Shown: one piece after another, positions 10,956-22,775 of the stretch
Numbering within the stretch: position 1 is the first letter of the stretch
Layout: every line of letters begins with the position of its first letter
NCBI RefSeq assembly: GCF_954871325.1
Contig: NC_088775.1
Span: 29,241,561-29,305,560, forward strand
Direction of reading: 5' to 3'
From: Gordionus sp. m RMFG-2023
Taxonomy: Eukaryota > Nematomorpha > Gordioida > Chordodea > Parachordodidae
DNA length: 64,000 nucleotides
Program-made: the position numbers and the translations under genes
Notes under the pieces: model-generated
Told to the model about the DNA's origin: nothing
Database searches by the model: none
The model's input: the letters and a program-made list of their open reading frames with translations, nothing else

Positions 10956-11749
10956 CAGATATTTCTCGTTCATGTGACGATATAAAAAATTTAACTATCT
11001 CCGAGGTGGGAAAAAATTTTCAAAATTATAATGGGTAGGACTGGGCTTGGAACCTCAAAATTAATATTAGCTTGCACCTGAATTGGGAATATCTTTTACA
11101 AATTATTAAGGCTTGAGCTGGGCTTGATAAACTTTTTTATAATTATAAGATCTTGGATGCTTCTTAATATTGTGAGCTTGAACCTGGCATGACATCTATC
11201 GTAAAAAAGAATAAAAATCTCATTCCCCGTCATTTTTGACGGGCTTTCTACTAGTTTCTTCAAATTAACAATATCCAATATGATAATTTTTACTTTAACT
11301 TGTTCACTTTCATTTTCCTCTAATTAATAATCTTTGAAAATAAGTAAAAATTAAAAATAAATGGCTTATATGAATTTAATTGTTTAAAATTTATTAACAA
11401 TCCAATAGGAATCTTTAAGAATAAATTTAAAAAAATTTAAAAATGGAGTAAATGAATTAAGTTGTTTAAAATTTTTTATCACTTCACTTAAATGGAAATT
11501 TGAAAATATTATAAAATTTCAAGTAAATTATTAATATTTGTATTTACAATTATACAAATATCTTGTATTAATTTAAACAAATACACTGAACCCGGTTGAA
11601 CCCGGGTTCAAATAAAATTCCCGGGTTCGGTTTAGGGTTTTGAAAATTTTATAAACAGGGTTCAGGTTCGATTCGCATATAAATTTTTTCCCCAAAAACC
11701 CGGGTTTTCTTCTCCGTGTTCAGGTTCGTTTCGAACCCCTAAATATAAG

Positions 11750-12763
11750 TAATTAGCATTCAAATCTTTAACGCCATCTATTCATTTAAAATATTAAAAA
11801 CTAAACATCTTATTTTCATCCCACAATGGATGTAATAAATTAGATATCTTTTCTTCTCTTTTTTACATGTTCTTAGAAAAGCTAATTTTTTTCTTATTTG
11901 AAAAACGGTTTTAAGTTAAATATTTAATACGAGTATATTTTTGATATTATTACAAACTACAATTATTTTAAGATATAATAGACCAATTAGAGGTGGTGTG
12001 ACAATAATATATAATATCTTAATTGCTTTCATCATATCACTCTGGTTCTTATTTTATAGTTATAAAATGTCTCATTTCCAATATGGCATCCTTGCCGTGT
12101 AAATAACTCATGGCTTCAATATATTTGCATAATTTCTTCTGAAGATTTTTAGTGTTTTTGTTTTATCAATTTATCTAAAATAATAAAATCAGATATGAGT
12201 TAACATCGTGAGTGTCATGGCTATAACTACAAATTAACCAGCATCTATTTTGAGTGGTTATGTAATTTAAAATTATTACTATAGCTGCTAAAGCATATGA
12301 TTGCATATTTTAGATAAGAAATAATTGTCAACTGTATAGTCGTTTATATAAAAGTGGAAGATAATCTTTTAGAAATTTAATACCTCACAATAATTTTCTC
12401 GATTATCTATCAAGCTTCCATCATGTCAGAGGCTCGAACCACCATATAGTTTTATATTTGGATAGGTCGTTTATATTCACTTCTTCAAGAATTATTGATT
12501 TGGTTAGGCCTATAAATTTTTCATTATCAGTCCATTCTATAAAACATTATCTAAAATGGTAACAGAGAGTTATATTAGTTTCATGACCTTTTGTCAATGC
12601 AAGTTGCTAAGAATTATATTGCCTTATGTGGTTTATAAAAACCATTTTCAATTGAGTCTAATGTATGAATAAATTAACCTTTTTTATCACTTGTAATTCT
12701 TTAGACACAAATTTTTTTATATCAGCAAGCTAAAATATTTTATACTGTAATAAATAGGCTTTG
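11750..12763. other. Unassigned AT-rich sequence
   Basis: Looks single-copy within this window. No convincing reading frame, terminal repeat or RNA gene seen. Confidence 0.4.
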
Positions 12764-13012
12764 CAGGGATTCGAACCGAACCCGAATCCGGAAAAGAAAA
12801 CCCGGATTTTGGGCAAAAAATCTGAACCCGAACCGAACCAGGGAATTTTATTTGAACCAGGGTTCAACCGGGTTCAGTGTATTGTTTAAAATCATATAAG
12901 ATATTTATATAATTGTAAATAAAAATATTAATATTTAATTGAGATTTTATAATATTTTCAGATTTCCAATTAAGTGAAGTGTTAATAAATTTTAAACAAC
13001 TTAACCCTTCAA
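12764..13012 (-). mobile_element. hAT right-end fragment, inverted copy
   Basis: Begins CAGGGATTCGAACCGAACC and matches the reverse complement of the right end of the hAT elements at 11.7 and 22.1 kb for about 250 bp. It breaks off at TTAA where a piggyBac-like end begins. No opposite end or target duplication found. Confidence 0.75.
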
Positions 13013-13200
13013 TACTCTTGTGGGGTATATGAAACCCCAGGCATGCTAGAAATGATAATACATAAAAATGGTAAAATATTATGATCTGGGGTCTTCAGTA
13101 GCATCATCAAATATATCTTAGAATCTATGTTTCAAATTTCATATATTTCGGTTGAGTAGTTTTTAAGATATAAGCATTTTGTTACTGATTACCAAAGTAA
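13013..13200 (+). mobile_element. piggyBac-like end fragment inserted at TTAA
   Basis: Starts CCCTTCAATACTCTTGTGGGG directly after a TTAA inside the hAT fragment. It resembles the terminus of the piggyBac at 50137 (CCCTTCACTACATAGGTG, with a GGGG...CCCC subterminal motif). No matching right end was found. Its extent is uncertain. Confidence 0.4.
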
Positions 13201-13477
13201 ATTTGTAATTTTTAAGAAATTTTTTTAAAAAAATATTTAAAATTATAAATATATACTATTATTAGTGTTGTTATTTGCTTAAAATTTTGGGCATGACATG
13301 AAAATTACTAATAAATTGTAACAAAAATAATATTACAATATCAGCATAGCATTTTTTTTATTAAAAAAACATCAAATAAATAAATCTATTTTCATAATAT
13401 AATAATTTTAAAAAAATTTAAAAACAAAAAAAATATTTATTATATTCTTTTAAAATATTTAAATTAATAAATTTTGG

Positions 13478-13582
13478 CTCAAAATTAGACTCGAGCCAAC
13501 TCTTGAGCCGGCTTGAGCCAACTTTTGAGCCGGTTTAAGCCAATTCCTGAGCCAGCTTGGGCCAACTTTTGAGCCGGCTTGA
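13478..13582 (+). repeat. Short tandem repeat, about 24 bp, GAGCCGGCTT core
   Basis: Four to five copies of TTGAGCCAACTTTTGAGCCGG-like units adjoin the left arm of the foldback element. Confidence 0.7.
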
Positions 13583-13584
13583 GT

Positions 13585-16500
13585 ATGCATTTTTTAGTGC
13601 TTCGTCAGTGCTTATTAGTGCTTTAATCCGTATAGTAGCCGAATTTAAGGAAAAAAAGTTATAAGCAAAAATAAAAATTAGTGCCAACTTCACGCTTAAA
13701 AGTTGATTGAAAGCACTAACGATGAAACTTATATCATTCTTTAGTGCTTAGATAGTAGAGGTTAGTGCTACAATCACTTTTGTAGCCGAATTTAGGAATA
13801 AAAAGTTATTGGCGAAAAAAACAAAAATAAACAAATAATGGCGACGTGCCAAAACAAAAACTATAGTAGTCGTTAACATCCGGTTTTTGCCATTATTTAG
13901 AGCTCAATTATTAAATTTGAATTCCGTAATTAATTTGGTTAACCGTCGTATAAAAAAACCGTAATACGCTAAAGAAATATTTAGAGGTCAAATTTTGGCC
14001 AGAAGCACTAACGATGAAATTTATATCCTTCTTTAAGGCTTTTTTAGTAGAGGTTAGCACTTCAATCACTTTTGTAGCCGAATTTAGGAATAAAAAGTTA
14101 TTTGCGAAAAAAACAAAAATAAACAAATAATGGCGACATGTCAAAAGAAAAACTATAGTAGTACTAAACATCGCCATTATTTAGTGCTCAATTAGTATAT
14201 TTGAATTCCTTAATTAATTTGGTTAACCATCTATATAAAAATTTGTAATATGCTAAGGAAATGTTTAGAGGTCAAATTATGGCCAGAAAATTATAAAGCA
14301 CTAACGATGAAATTAATATCCTTCTTTAGGGTTTAGTTAGTAGAGGTTAATTCTTCAATCACCTTTGTAGCCAAATTTAAGAATAAAAAGTTATTTGCGA
14401 AAAAAAAATAAACAAATAATGACGACGTGCCATAACAAAAACTATAGTAATTCCAAACATCCGGTTTTTGCCATTATTTAGAGCTCAATTATTAAATTTG
14501 AATTCCGTAATTAATTTGGTTAACCGTCGTATAAAAAAACCGTAATACGCTAAAGAAATATTTAGAGGTCAAATTTTGGCCTAAAAATTATGAAAGCACT
14601 AACGATGAAATTTATATCCTTCTTTAAGGCTTCTTTAGTAGAGGTTAGTACTTCAATCACTTTTGTAGCCGAATTTAAGAATAAAAAGTTATTTGCGAAA
14701 AAAACAAATTAAACAAATAATGGCGACATGCCAAAACAAAAACTATAGTAGTACTAAACATCGCCATTATTTAGTGCTCAATTAGTATATTTGAATTCCT
14801 TAATTAATTTGGTTAACCATCTATATAAAAATTTGTAATATGCTAAGGAAATGTTTAAAGGTCAAATTATGGCCAGAAAATTATGAAAGCACTAACGATG
14901 AAATTAATATCCTTCTTTAGGGTTTAGTTAGTAGAGGTTAATTCTTCAATCACCTTTGTAGCCAAATTTAAGAATAAAAAGTTATTTGCGAAAAAAAAAT
15001 AAATAAATAATGGCGACGTGCCAACACAAAAACTATAGTAATTCCAAACATCCGGTTTTCGTCATTATTTAGGGCTCAATTAGTAAATTTGAATTCTGTA
15101 ATTAATTTGATTAACCGTCTTTATAAAAAATTGTAATACGCTAAGGATTATGAAAATATATATAAAATTATAAAATATGTAATTGATTTATTAATCACAT
15201 GTGGGAAATTCTGTGGTTAATTTTTTATATTACTCAAAAGTATTTTGATTACTTGTAAATTTTTATAGTATGTAACACATTTACCTAATGTGAAACATTC
15301 TTATATAGTTAAATAACTTTCCATAATTATTGTAAAAAACATTTTGATTTTGATATAATATTTTAAAAAAATTATTTAATAATAAAACTTTAATAAAGAC
15401 GAACGTCAAATTTATGACGAATATAATTTTTTAATGTTTTGGTCTAAAAATTTCTTAGGCGTCTAGAAAGGTGTCAGAAAATTTGAAGGATTGATATGGC
15501 AGTAATTTATCGAATCAGGGTAACTCTCAGAATTCCTGCATAAGTATTATGATCTGCATCGGGCCTAATTTTTCAAGCCCGGACCGGTCCGAAATTTTTT
15601 TAAAAAGGTTTAGCCGGCCCGGCCCGCAACAGAAATTTTTTTTAATTTACCTACCCGGCTCGGTCATGCCCAAATTTATTTAAATATAGAAAAGAATTTT
15701 TTAAAATTACTCAAAATAAAAGACATATGTTATATGTTGTCTAGTTTCTATAAATAAAATCAAATATTTTTATTTTACATAAAAAATTCAATATAGAATT
15801 GATAAATTTAAATATATTTTAAAAAAATTCTAGGTCCGACCCTACCCGGTCCAAATTTTTTTAAAGATATTAGGCCCGACCCCGATTTATTTAAAAAAAA
15901 TTAGGTCTGAGCACGGTTCGACGGGTACTGGCCGGGCGGCTTTTGCGAATCTCTAATAAGTATATTCATAATAATGTGATCTATAACTAAAATTTATGAT
16001 AGAAATATATATATGCATAATTTTTTCGAATAAAATAAAACTATGTAAAAAGAACAATTTGAATTAAGAACAAAAAATTTCTGAGAATGTTTTTAACCAT
16101 ATTATTCAATGACACCTCAGAATAATAGATGCTGGAGAAAAAAAGTAGTTAAGAATGGGGTTCAATGGACCCATTTAGGCAGTAGTGGAAATAATATTTT
16201 GTGACTTGGTTATAGCTATTCATGTATTTTGGGAACCTTAATATATATAAGCTTTTGAAACATTATATTACCTAACATGGCAGATGATCTTCGGAAACAA
16301 TTGATAGGCTAAGTGCAAAAAGACAATATGCATTTTTTAATTACTTGGGGTTTTTAATCAAACTAATTATGGTTTAAATTTTACAAAATAAGTACAAATA
16401 ATGGTGAAATAAAAAATTTGTCGCTGTTATATTTTTTGTTTATTTTGTTAATAACTTTTTTATTTTAAATTAAGCTATTAAACTGATTGAAGCACTAACC

Positions 16501-17325
16501 TCTACTAAGGAAGCTAAAGAATTATATAAATTTCAATGTTAGTGCTTTCATAATTTTCTGGCCAAAATTTGACTTCTAAATATTTCTTTAGCGTATTACG
16601 ATTTTTTCATACGACGGTTAACCAAATTAATAACGGAATTTAAATACATTAATTGAGCTCTAAATAATGGTGAACCGGATGTTAACTACTAGTTTTTGTT
16701 TTGTCACGTCGCCATTATTTGTTTTTTTTGTTTTTTTCGCAAATAACTTTTTATTCTTAAATTCGGCTAATAAAGTAATTGAAGCACTAACTTCTACTAA
16801 CTAAGCACTAAAGAATGATATAAGTTTAATCGTTAGTGCTTCCAAAAGTTGGGCCAACTTCACGCCCAAATCGTGACGTCATGATTTTTATTTAGCTAAT
16901 AACTTTTTCCCCATATGGCGGTTAACCAAATTAATAATGGAATTTAAATACATTAATTAAGCAGCACTAAATAATGGCGAAAACCGGATGTTTAGTACTA
17001 CTCTAGTTTTTGTTTTGGCACGTCGCCAATATTTGTTTATTTTTGTTTTTTTTTGCCAATAACTTTTTATTCTTAAATTCGGCTAAAAGTGATTGAAGCA
17101 CTAACCTCTACTAACTAAGCACTAAAGAATGATATAAGTTTCATCGTTAGTGCTTTCAAACAACTTTTAAGCGTGAAGTTGACACAAATTTTTATTTTTG
17201 CTTATAACTTTTTTTCCTTAAATTCGGCTACTATACGGATTGAAGCACTATTAAGCACTAACGAAGCACTAAAAAATGACATATGCTTCATCATTAGTGC
17301 TTCCAAATGTTCGGTCAACTTCACG
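13585..17325. mobile_element. Foldback element with tandem-repeat arms
   Basis: The left arm (about 13585-15150) is a tandem array with a period near 294 bp (AGCACTAACGATGAAA recurs near 13711, 14003, 14297, 14594 and 14888). Units alternate in type, giving a dimeric period near 590 bp. The right arm (about 16480-17325) is the reverse complement, with about three units. The outermost parts match closely, including AGTGCTTCGT and CCGTATAGTAGCCGAATTT. The centre (15150-16480) is single-copy and holds a MITE. The structure is that of foldback DNA transposons; no transposase or target duplication seen. Short reading frames in the arms are by-products of the repeats. Confidence 0.75.
15548..15955 (+). 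mobile_element. hAT-type MITE, 408 bp
   Basis: Flanked by an exact 8-bp duplication ATAAGTAT (15540-15547, 15956-15963). Ends TATGATCTGCATCGGGCC and GCGAATCTCTA are imperfect inverted repeats. A second copy lies at 35326-35674. Non-coding; GC-rich ends (GGCCCGGCCC) and AT-rich middle. Confidence 0.85.
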
Positions 17326-17369
17326 GAGCTTATTTTTTTTTATAATATTGTTTTTTATGTTATTTTTAT

Positions 17370-18494
17370 TTTAGGTATTTTTAGAGAATTTTGCCTACAA
17401 TTTAATTTTTTTTGTGGTAATTCTTAATTCCGCATATTTAAAATATTTTTAGGATAATTTTGCCTGTAAATTTAATTTTTTATTTAAGATATTTTGAAAT
17501 CATTTTTCCTATAAATTTTTATTTAAGATATTTTAAAAAAGTTTTTCTACAAAATTTTGTAATATGGGTAAAATATAGGAATTCTTAATTCAGCAGCGTA
17601 TGGAGGAGGAGGGAGGGGAGTAGGAGAATTTTAACTACAAATTCTTTTTATTTAGTGAAATTAAATCTATTTATCTTAGATATAATAGGTTAGAACAAGC
17701 CAATTATTTCTATTATCGGGTCAATCATTCACAAAATTTTAATGATCCAAATGACAGATCAATCAACACCCAAAAAGTCGTTGGCAGGATCTAAAAGCCA
17801 ACCATAAAAGACATGAGGATAAGGATAATATTCATGAATATCTACTAGAATATAGATATTTTAGAAAATATAGATTGTTAAATCATTTTGATATTTTTAT
17901 TCATTATATCACTGTATTCATTTTAATAATATATTTCAATTTAATGAATAAAATTAGGAATTTAATACTATAATTCGTGTATAAATTTTGATACTATATT
18001 TAATTGCGTCATTTAATACTATATCCTCCATTAGAAAGGTTAAAAAAATTACTTAAACTTCAAAGGTGGGGTCTATTTTATCCCTAATACAAAATTAAAT
18101 AAAAATTTGTAGACTTAAATAAAAAATTAAATTTGTAGGCAAAATTCTCCTGCCCCCTCCCTCCCCCATATATAAGATGCGGAATTAAGAATTTCTATTT
18201 TTTTTTACCCCTAATACACAATTTTATATTAATAACCTTTTCAAAATATCTTAAATAAAAATTTGTAGAAAAAACTATTTTAAAATATCTTAAATAATAA
18301 ATTAAATTTGTAGGCAAAATTCTTCTAAAAATATCTTAAATACGCGGAATTAAGAATTCCTATATTTTACCACAAAAAAAATTAAATTTTAGGCAAAATT
18401 CTCCTAAAAATATCTTAAATATGCGGAATTAAGATTTCCTATATTTTACCACAAAAATAATTAAATTTGTAGGCAAAATTCTCCTAAAAATATC
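17370..18494. mobile_element. Second foldback structure with repeat arms
   Basis: The left arm (17370-17640) and right arm (18110-18494) are inverted copies made of units of about 85 bp with the core GGCAAAATTCTCCTAAAAAT and GCGGAATTAAGAATTCC. The centre (17650-18105) is single-copy. It ends where the Harbinger-type element begins. No transposase. Confidence 0.65.
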
Positions 18495-19507
18495 TTAGGC
18501 TGTGTCCTATATATCAAAAATTGCAAGCGAAAAAAATAATATAAGATATTTTTAATGGAAAATTAAAATGTTGGCCTAAATGATTTTTTCGTTTTGCGCA
18601 AATTACGTGATTCTTAAAAGTTTCACATCACGATTCGTAAAACTTTAATCATTTTTTCCTTAAACTTTTACAAATTGAGGGAATAAAATGGCGAACGAAT
18701 TTCAATTAATGGAAAATATAAGATGTTATAGACATTTGTGAGAGAGCAAGTAAAATCAAATGGGAAGAGATTATATAAATATTATTTTATATTTTAGGTT
18801 CAGGTGCTGCTATGATGAACAGCAAGCACCTTAAATTTGTTGAAGATTTTTACTGGCTAAAATAAAATGTGGAGGATATATGTAAGCACACTGAAACAAG
18901 TTTCAGTTTAAAACAATCTAAGGATGCTATTAATGTACAAATATCTCCACATGTATTATAACATGAAATTAGAACTATATAATAATCTATATTTTAGGAT
19001 TATGAGCCAAATATCCAAGATATGTTAAATGTACAAATATCATCACAAATATATAACATTAAATTAGAACTATATAATAATCTATATCTTAGGATTTAGA
19101 GCCAATAATCCAAGATATGTTAAATGTACAAATATCATCATGTATATAACATTAAATTAGAACTATATAATAATCTATATCTTAGTTATGAGCCAAACCT
19201 CCAAGATATGTTAAATGTACAAATATCATCACAAGTATTATAACCAGGGATGCGAACCCGACAAAATTTTTGCCCGGGTTCGGTTCGGGGTATAAAAAGT
19301 GGGTTCGGTTCGGGTTCGGAAATATTTTTGAACCCGGGTTTGGTTCGGGTTCAAGAATTTTTGAGTTGATAAAAAAATTCTATATTTAAATCATAATAAA
19401 AAACTAGACATAAATTTGATATAAAAAATAAATTTTTTATTTTATTTATAGGCAAATATAGTTAAAAATACAAGCATATAGTCATGTATCAATTTTAAAA
19501 ATTTTAT

Positions 19508-21470
19508 TTAGACGTATTAGCATAATATCTTCCAAGAGTTGTTCACTCATCCTCGATCTATGTGGTGAAAGAATGAATTTCAAATGTGAAAAAGATCTTT
19601 CAACGCTAACCTATGTTAAATGTATTTATATGTGAAAATATGAAAAATTAACTTGGGTTAGGAACAGCAAATAAGATTTTAGATAAAATATATAATTCAG
19701 GGTGTTCCAGCTTAGCAGACTCCCAAAAATGCAAAATATTTTCCTTCTTATCTAATCTTTTATAATCGCTAAATCCAGTAATTATTGTTCCAATACTTTT
19801 CTCAGCAATCGTTGGCCCTCTTTTAAGTATTTTCTCCTGCCTTTCTTCAAGTTGTATCAATTTCTCTTAATCATCTTCTTGTTCAATAACTTCATCGGAA
19901 CTAATATCATCAGATAAAATCGGCGTTGTTAAGCTTTTAATTCGTCTCCATAAATTGACAAGATGTTTTTTCGCACAAATCTTATCATCATCTCTAAGTA
20001 ATACCTGTAATATTTAAGGATTTATATTGTTTATATTTAAATATTTCATAAAATAACAATTTTAATATAAATCTAAAATAATTAATTTACTAAGCTTTTA
20101 ATTAACCTTGTATCTTGGGTCCAGGTATATGGCAGCTAAGAGAATTTCGTTCTTTATAAACCTTTCTTCTCTGTTCTTAAGACAAGAATCAAAATGGTTT
20201 GGATTTTTTTCCAGTTCGATGCAGCATCTTAACCATGCTGCATAAAAATCTGTCAGTGTTAACTGTTCAGATTGGAATTGTTTGGTTGCGATTTTTAACG
20301 GTTTTCAAATTTCAACAATCGTTATTATCTCTTTCCAATCTTCAGTCAATAAATAATCAGATTGCTCTGTATGGGTTTTAGTAAAATCAGCCTTTCTAAC
20401 ATATCATGGGTTGAATACCATCTGTGGCAATCTAACACAGGCTTAGGGAGTTTCATATTTTTTAAAAACTTTTGGTAAGTGGAATGTCGTAATTTTAAAT
20501 TTAGGCTCCTAGCTTTTGCAATGGTTTCCACAATAGGTGATAATTTTATAGCATCTTGAAGTGTCAGCTGAAGTGTGTGAGCTGCACACCGTACACTATA
20601 AATCGGATAGGATATAATAGTTGATAAAAAAGTATTTTGTATATCATCAATATCATATTTATATACATTTACATCCATATTTTCCTCATCTGCTGATTCA
20701 CTCCTTATACCATAATCAGTTTCAGGTTGCAGGAGCTTTATAGCTCTTAAAAAATTACACCCATTATCAGAAGTAATTGTGTATATTTGTTGAATATTAA
20801 TTTTAAATTTTAGTAAAGTTTTTAATATATTCTCTTTTATATATTCTCCTGTACATCTCTCTTTCAGCTCTACAATTCCAAGAGTCCTCAAATTTATAAT
20901 GGACTTTGATATAAATTGAATATTTACACCAAGAATTGACCTATCTAGTCGTTGAACTGCATCAACTTTTAAACTTATTAATTTTCCTTCTACCTCTCTC
21001 GATATTTTGTCTCTAATTGATAGGGCTGTTTTATTAATAGTTCAGGATAAATTTTCTTTGTTTATAACTAAATTGAGCCCAGATAGGAGTGGATTTATAA
21101 TTCTTTGAAATCCCGAATCTTCAATAATTGATAAAGGCCGGCCATTTACAGTAACAAGTTCTAGTATAGAACTCATCAAATCATTAGATGATATATTTAT
21201 ACTTATATGCTTTTTTGGAAAAAAGGTTTCTATATTAATTTTAGGTTTTTTTGCCAATAACAATTCCTGATATTTGGTTTTTTCATTTAAATAATTTAAA
21301 TATTCATTGTTGTGATTTCTTTCCAGGTGTCTTTCTAAATTTGACAAGTGATTACCAGACATTTTTACTTTGCAATATGAACATATTGATTTTTTTTCTA
21401 TTGTATTAAGGGTAAAATGCTTATCAAATATGACTTTATCTTTAATCTTAAATCTATAAAAATAGAACAA
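19508..21470 (-). pseudogene. hAT transposase with BED finger and intron (inactive)
   Basis: DDE transposase that cuts and pastes the surrounding hAT element. From the N-terminus: BED zinc finger (CSYCKVKMSGNHLSNLERHL, then ERNH) near residues 30-55; ITSDNGCNF; CAAHTLQLTLQDA; DCHRWYSTHDMLERL; the FYAAWLRCC block; AAIYLDPRYK; and the C-terminal dimerisation segment VSVERSFSHLKFILSPHRS. A 102-bp intron (20005-20106, GTTAATT...TTACAG) joins YLDPRYK to VLLRDDDK. The gene is dead: in-frame stops near 19867 and about 20310, a stop near 21040, and a frame problem near 19650, where a possible second, 46-bp intron does not restore the frame. Length and domain order match hAT transposases. Confidence 0.88.
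20005..20106 (-). other. Intron in hAT transposase
   Basis: GT...AG on the minus strand, 102 bp, AT-rich, precisely between codons for YLDPRYK and VLLRDDD, in a conserved hAT block that is normally continuous. Confidence 0.8.
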
Positions 21471-22775
21471 TTTTTTTAAATAGCAATGATTTCAGAATTA
21501 AAAAAGAGATATTTATAAATTTAATTTCATTTATAATATGCACTTCATTAATATCTTGTAAAAATTAAACTGAACCAAAAATAAATGATTAGCATATATA
21601 AATTTTAAAATCATTTTAATAAGTTCACAAAAACTGCCCTACATTTAACAATTTTTAAGTTAGATGTCTAGAATTTTTTAAATTAACAATATAATAATTT
21701 TTACTTTGATTTGTTAACCATTTTCTTCTAATTAATAATCTTTAAGAATAATAAGATAAAAATTTAAAAATAAATGGCGTAAATTCATTCAATTGTTTAA
21801 AATTTTTTAACACTCCAATAGGAATCGAGAATAAATTTAAAAATGGCATAAATGAATTAAGTTGTTTAAAATTTATTAAGACTTCATTTAATTGGAAATT
21901 TGAAAATATAATATTTGTATTTACATATATTAATATATGATTTTAAATAATACACTGAACCCGATTGAACCCGGGTTCAAATAAAATTCTTGGGTTCGGT
22001 TCGGGGTTTTGAAAATTTTAAAAATGAGGTTCAGGTTCGGTTCGGGTTCAGAGTTTTTTTCTAAAAACCCAGGTTCACTTCTCCGGGTTGGGGTTCGGTT
22101 CGAATCCCTGATTATAACATTAAATTAGAACTATATAATAATCTATATCTTAGGATTTAGAGCCAAACACACAAGATATGTTAAATGTACAAATATCATC
22201 ACAAGTATTATAACATTAAATTAGAACTATATAATAATCTATATCTTAGGATTTAGAGCCAAACACACAAGATATGTTAAATGAGATAGTCAATCAGAAA
22301 CAAATTTTTGAATTTAAATTTATAATTTTCTATATTATTTTCATATTTATTATTTTTTATATTATCTTCATATTTATGATTTTGTATATTTTTATAATAA
22401 AAATTATTATGTTTAATGAATTTTTATAAAATGTGATTTGAGTCATTTTAGCAGTTTAAATACAAATCAAAACAACACTTTTTTTTGCACTTTTTATTGA
22501 ATATTTATAAATAAATGCTATTACTTTGACAAATTTAAACATTCATAAGAAATATAAGGTAATGATAATTAAAAAATAAATGTATATAAAAATTTTGGAA
22601 TAAGAGTTTCTAATTAATTTGTGTACAATGATTGCCCTCAATATCAATAATATTTTGTAATAAGCAGTCAGCCTTAACAATTTATATAGTATTAGTAATA
22701 TTAGTTTCTAAGGATTCATATAAGTGTTTAAATTTGGAACTCATGAACATTTTTTTAATTTAGGACACAGCCTTA

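Larger units (their letters stand above)
5496..11254 (+). mobile_element. Helitron, 5.8 kb, composite
   Basis: Starts TCTATATTATAATTTTCCG and ends with a hairpin (CCCCGTCA/TGACGGG) followed by CTTTCTACTAG, the classic 3' hairpin plus CTRR of Helitrons. Base before is A and base after is T, the expected A/T target. It lies inside the hAT element. The 5' end is shared with the Helitron remnant at 33199. No full RepHel gene is present; only antisense Rep-like scraps (7222-7540) are seen, so it is non-autonomous. The interior has several duplications and an LTR element. Confidence 0.85.
5185..11741 (+). mobile_element. Non-autonomous hAT element holding a Helitron
   Basis: Ends CATGGATGCGAACCC (left) and CGAACCCCTA (right) are the same family as the hAT element at 19245-22110. 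An exact 8-bp target duplication AATATAAG flanks it (5177-5184 and 11742-11749). Only about 311 bp of the left and 487 bp of the right end are hAT sequence; both are clearly alignable to the ends of the 19-22 kb copy, and no transposase part remains, so before the Helitron arrived this was a roughly 0.8-kb non-autonomous element. The right end also matches 12764-13012 in inverse orientation. Confidence 0.88.
19245..22110 (-). mobile_element. hAT transposon, 2866 bp, full length but dead
   Basis: Starts CAGGGATGCGAACC and ends GGTTCGAATCCCTG in inverted orientation; an exact 8-bp duplication ATTATAAC flanks it (19237-19244, 22111-22118). The GC-rich subterminal GGGTTCGGTTCGGG motifs are repeated in both ends. 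It carries a transposase gene on the minus strand and is the autonomous-type relative of the small elements at 5185-11741 and 12764-13012. Confidence 0.93.
18950..22285 (+). repeat. Tandem repeat of about 93 bp split by a hAT insertion
   Basis: Units containing AACTATATAATAATCTATAT and AAGATATGTTAAATGTACAA occur about three times before the hAT (18950-19244) and about twice after it (22111-22285). The hAT target duplication ATTATAAC is part of the unit. Confidence 0.8.
18498..22772. mobile_element. PIF/Harbinger-type non-autonomous element containing hAT
   Basis: Ends GGCTGTGTCCTA and TAGGACACAGCC form a 12-bp perfect inverted repeat, and TTA flanks both ends (18495-18497, 22773-22775), the 3-bp duplication typical of PIF/Harbinger. 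Removing the hAT copy and its target duplication leaves about 1.4 kb without transposase, so it is non-autonomous. Its own interior includes a tandem array into which the hAT inserted. Confidence 0.7.

Noticed and set aside
13911-14177. Short reading frames in the arms of the foldback element (also near 17173-17427)
   Set aside because: They are repeat units in AT-rich DNA and change from unit to unit.
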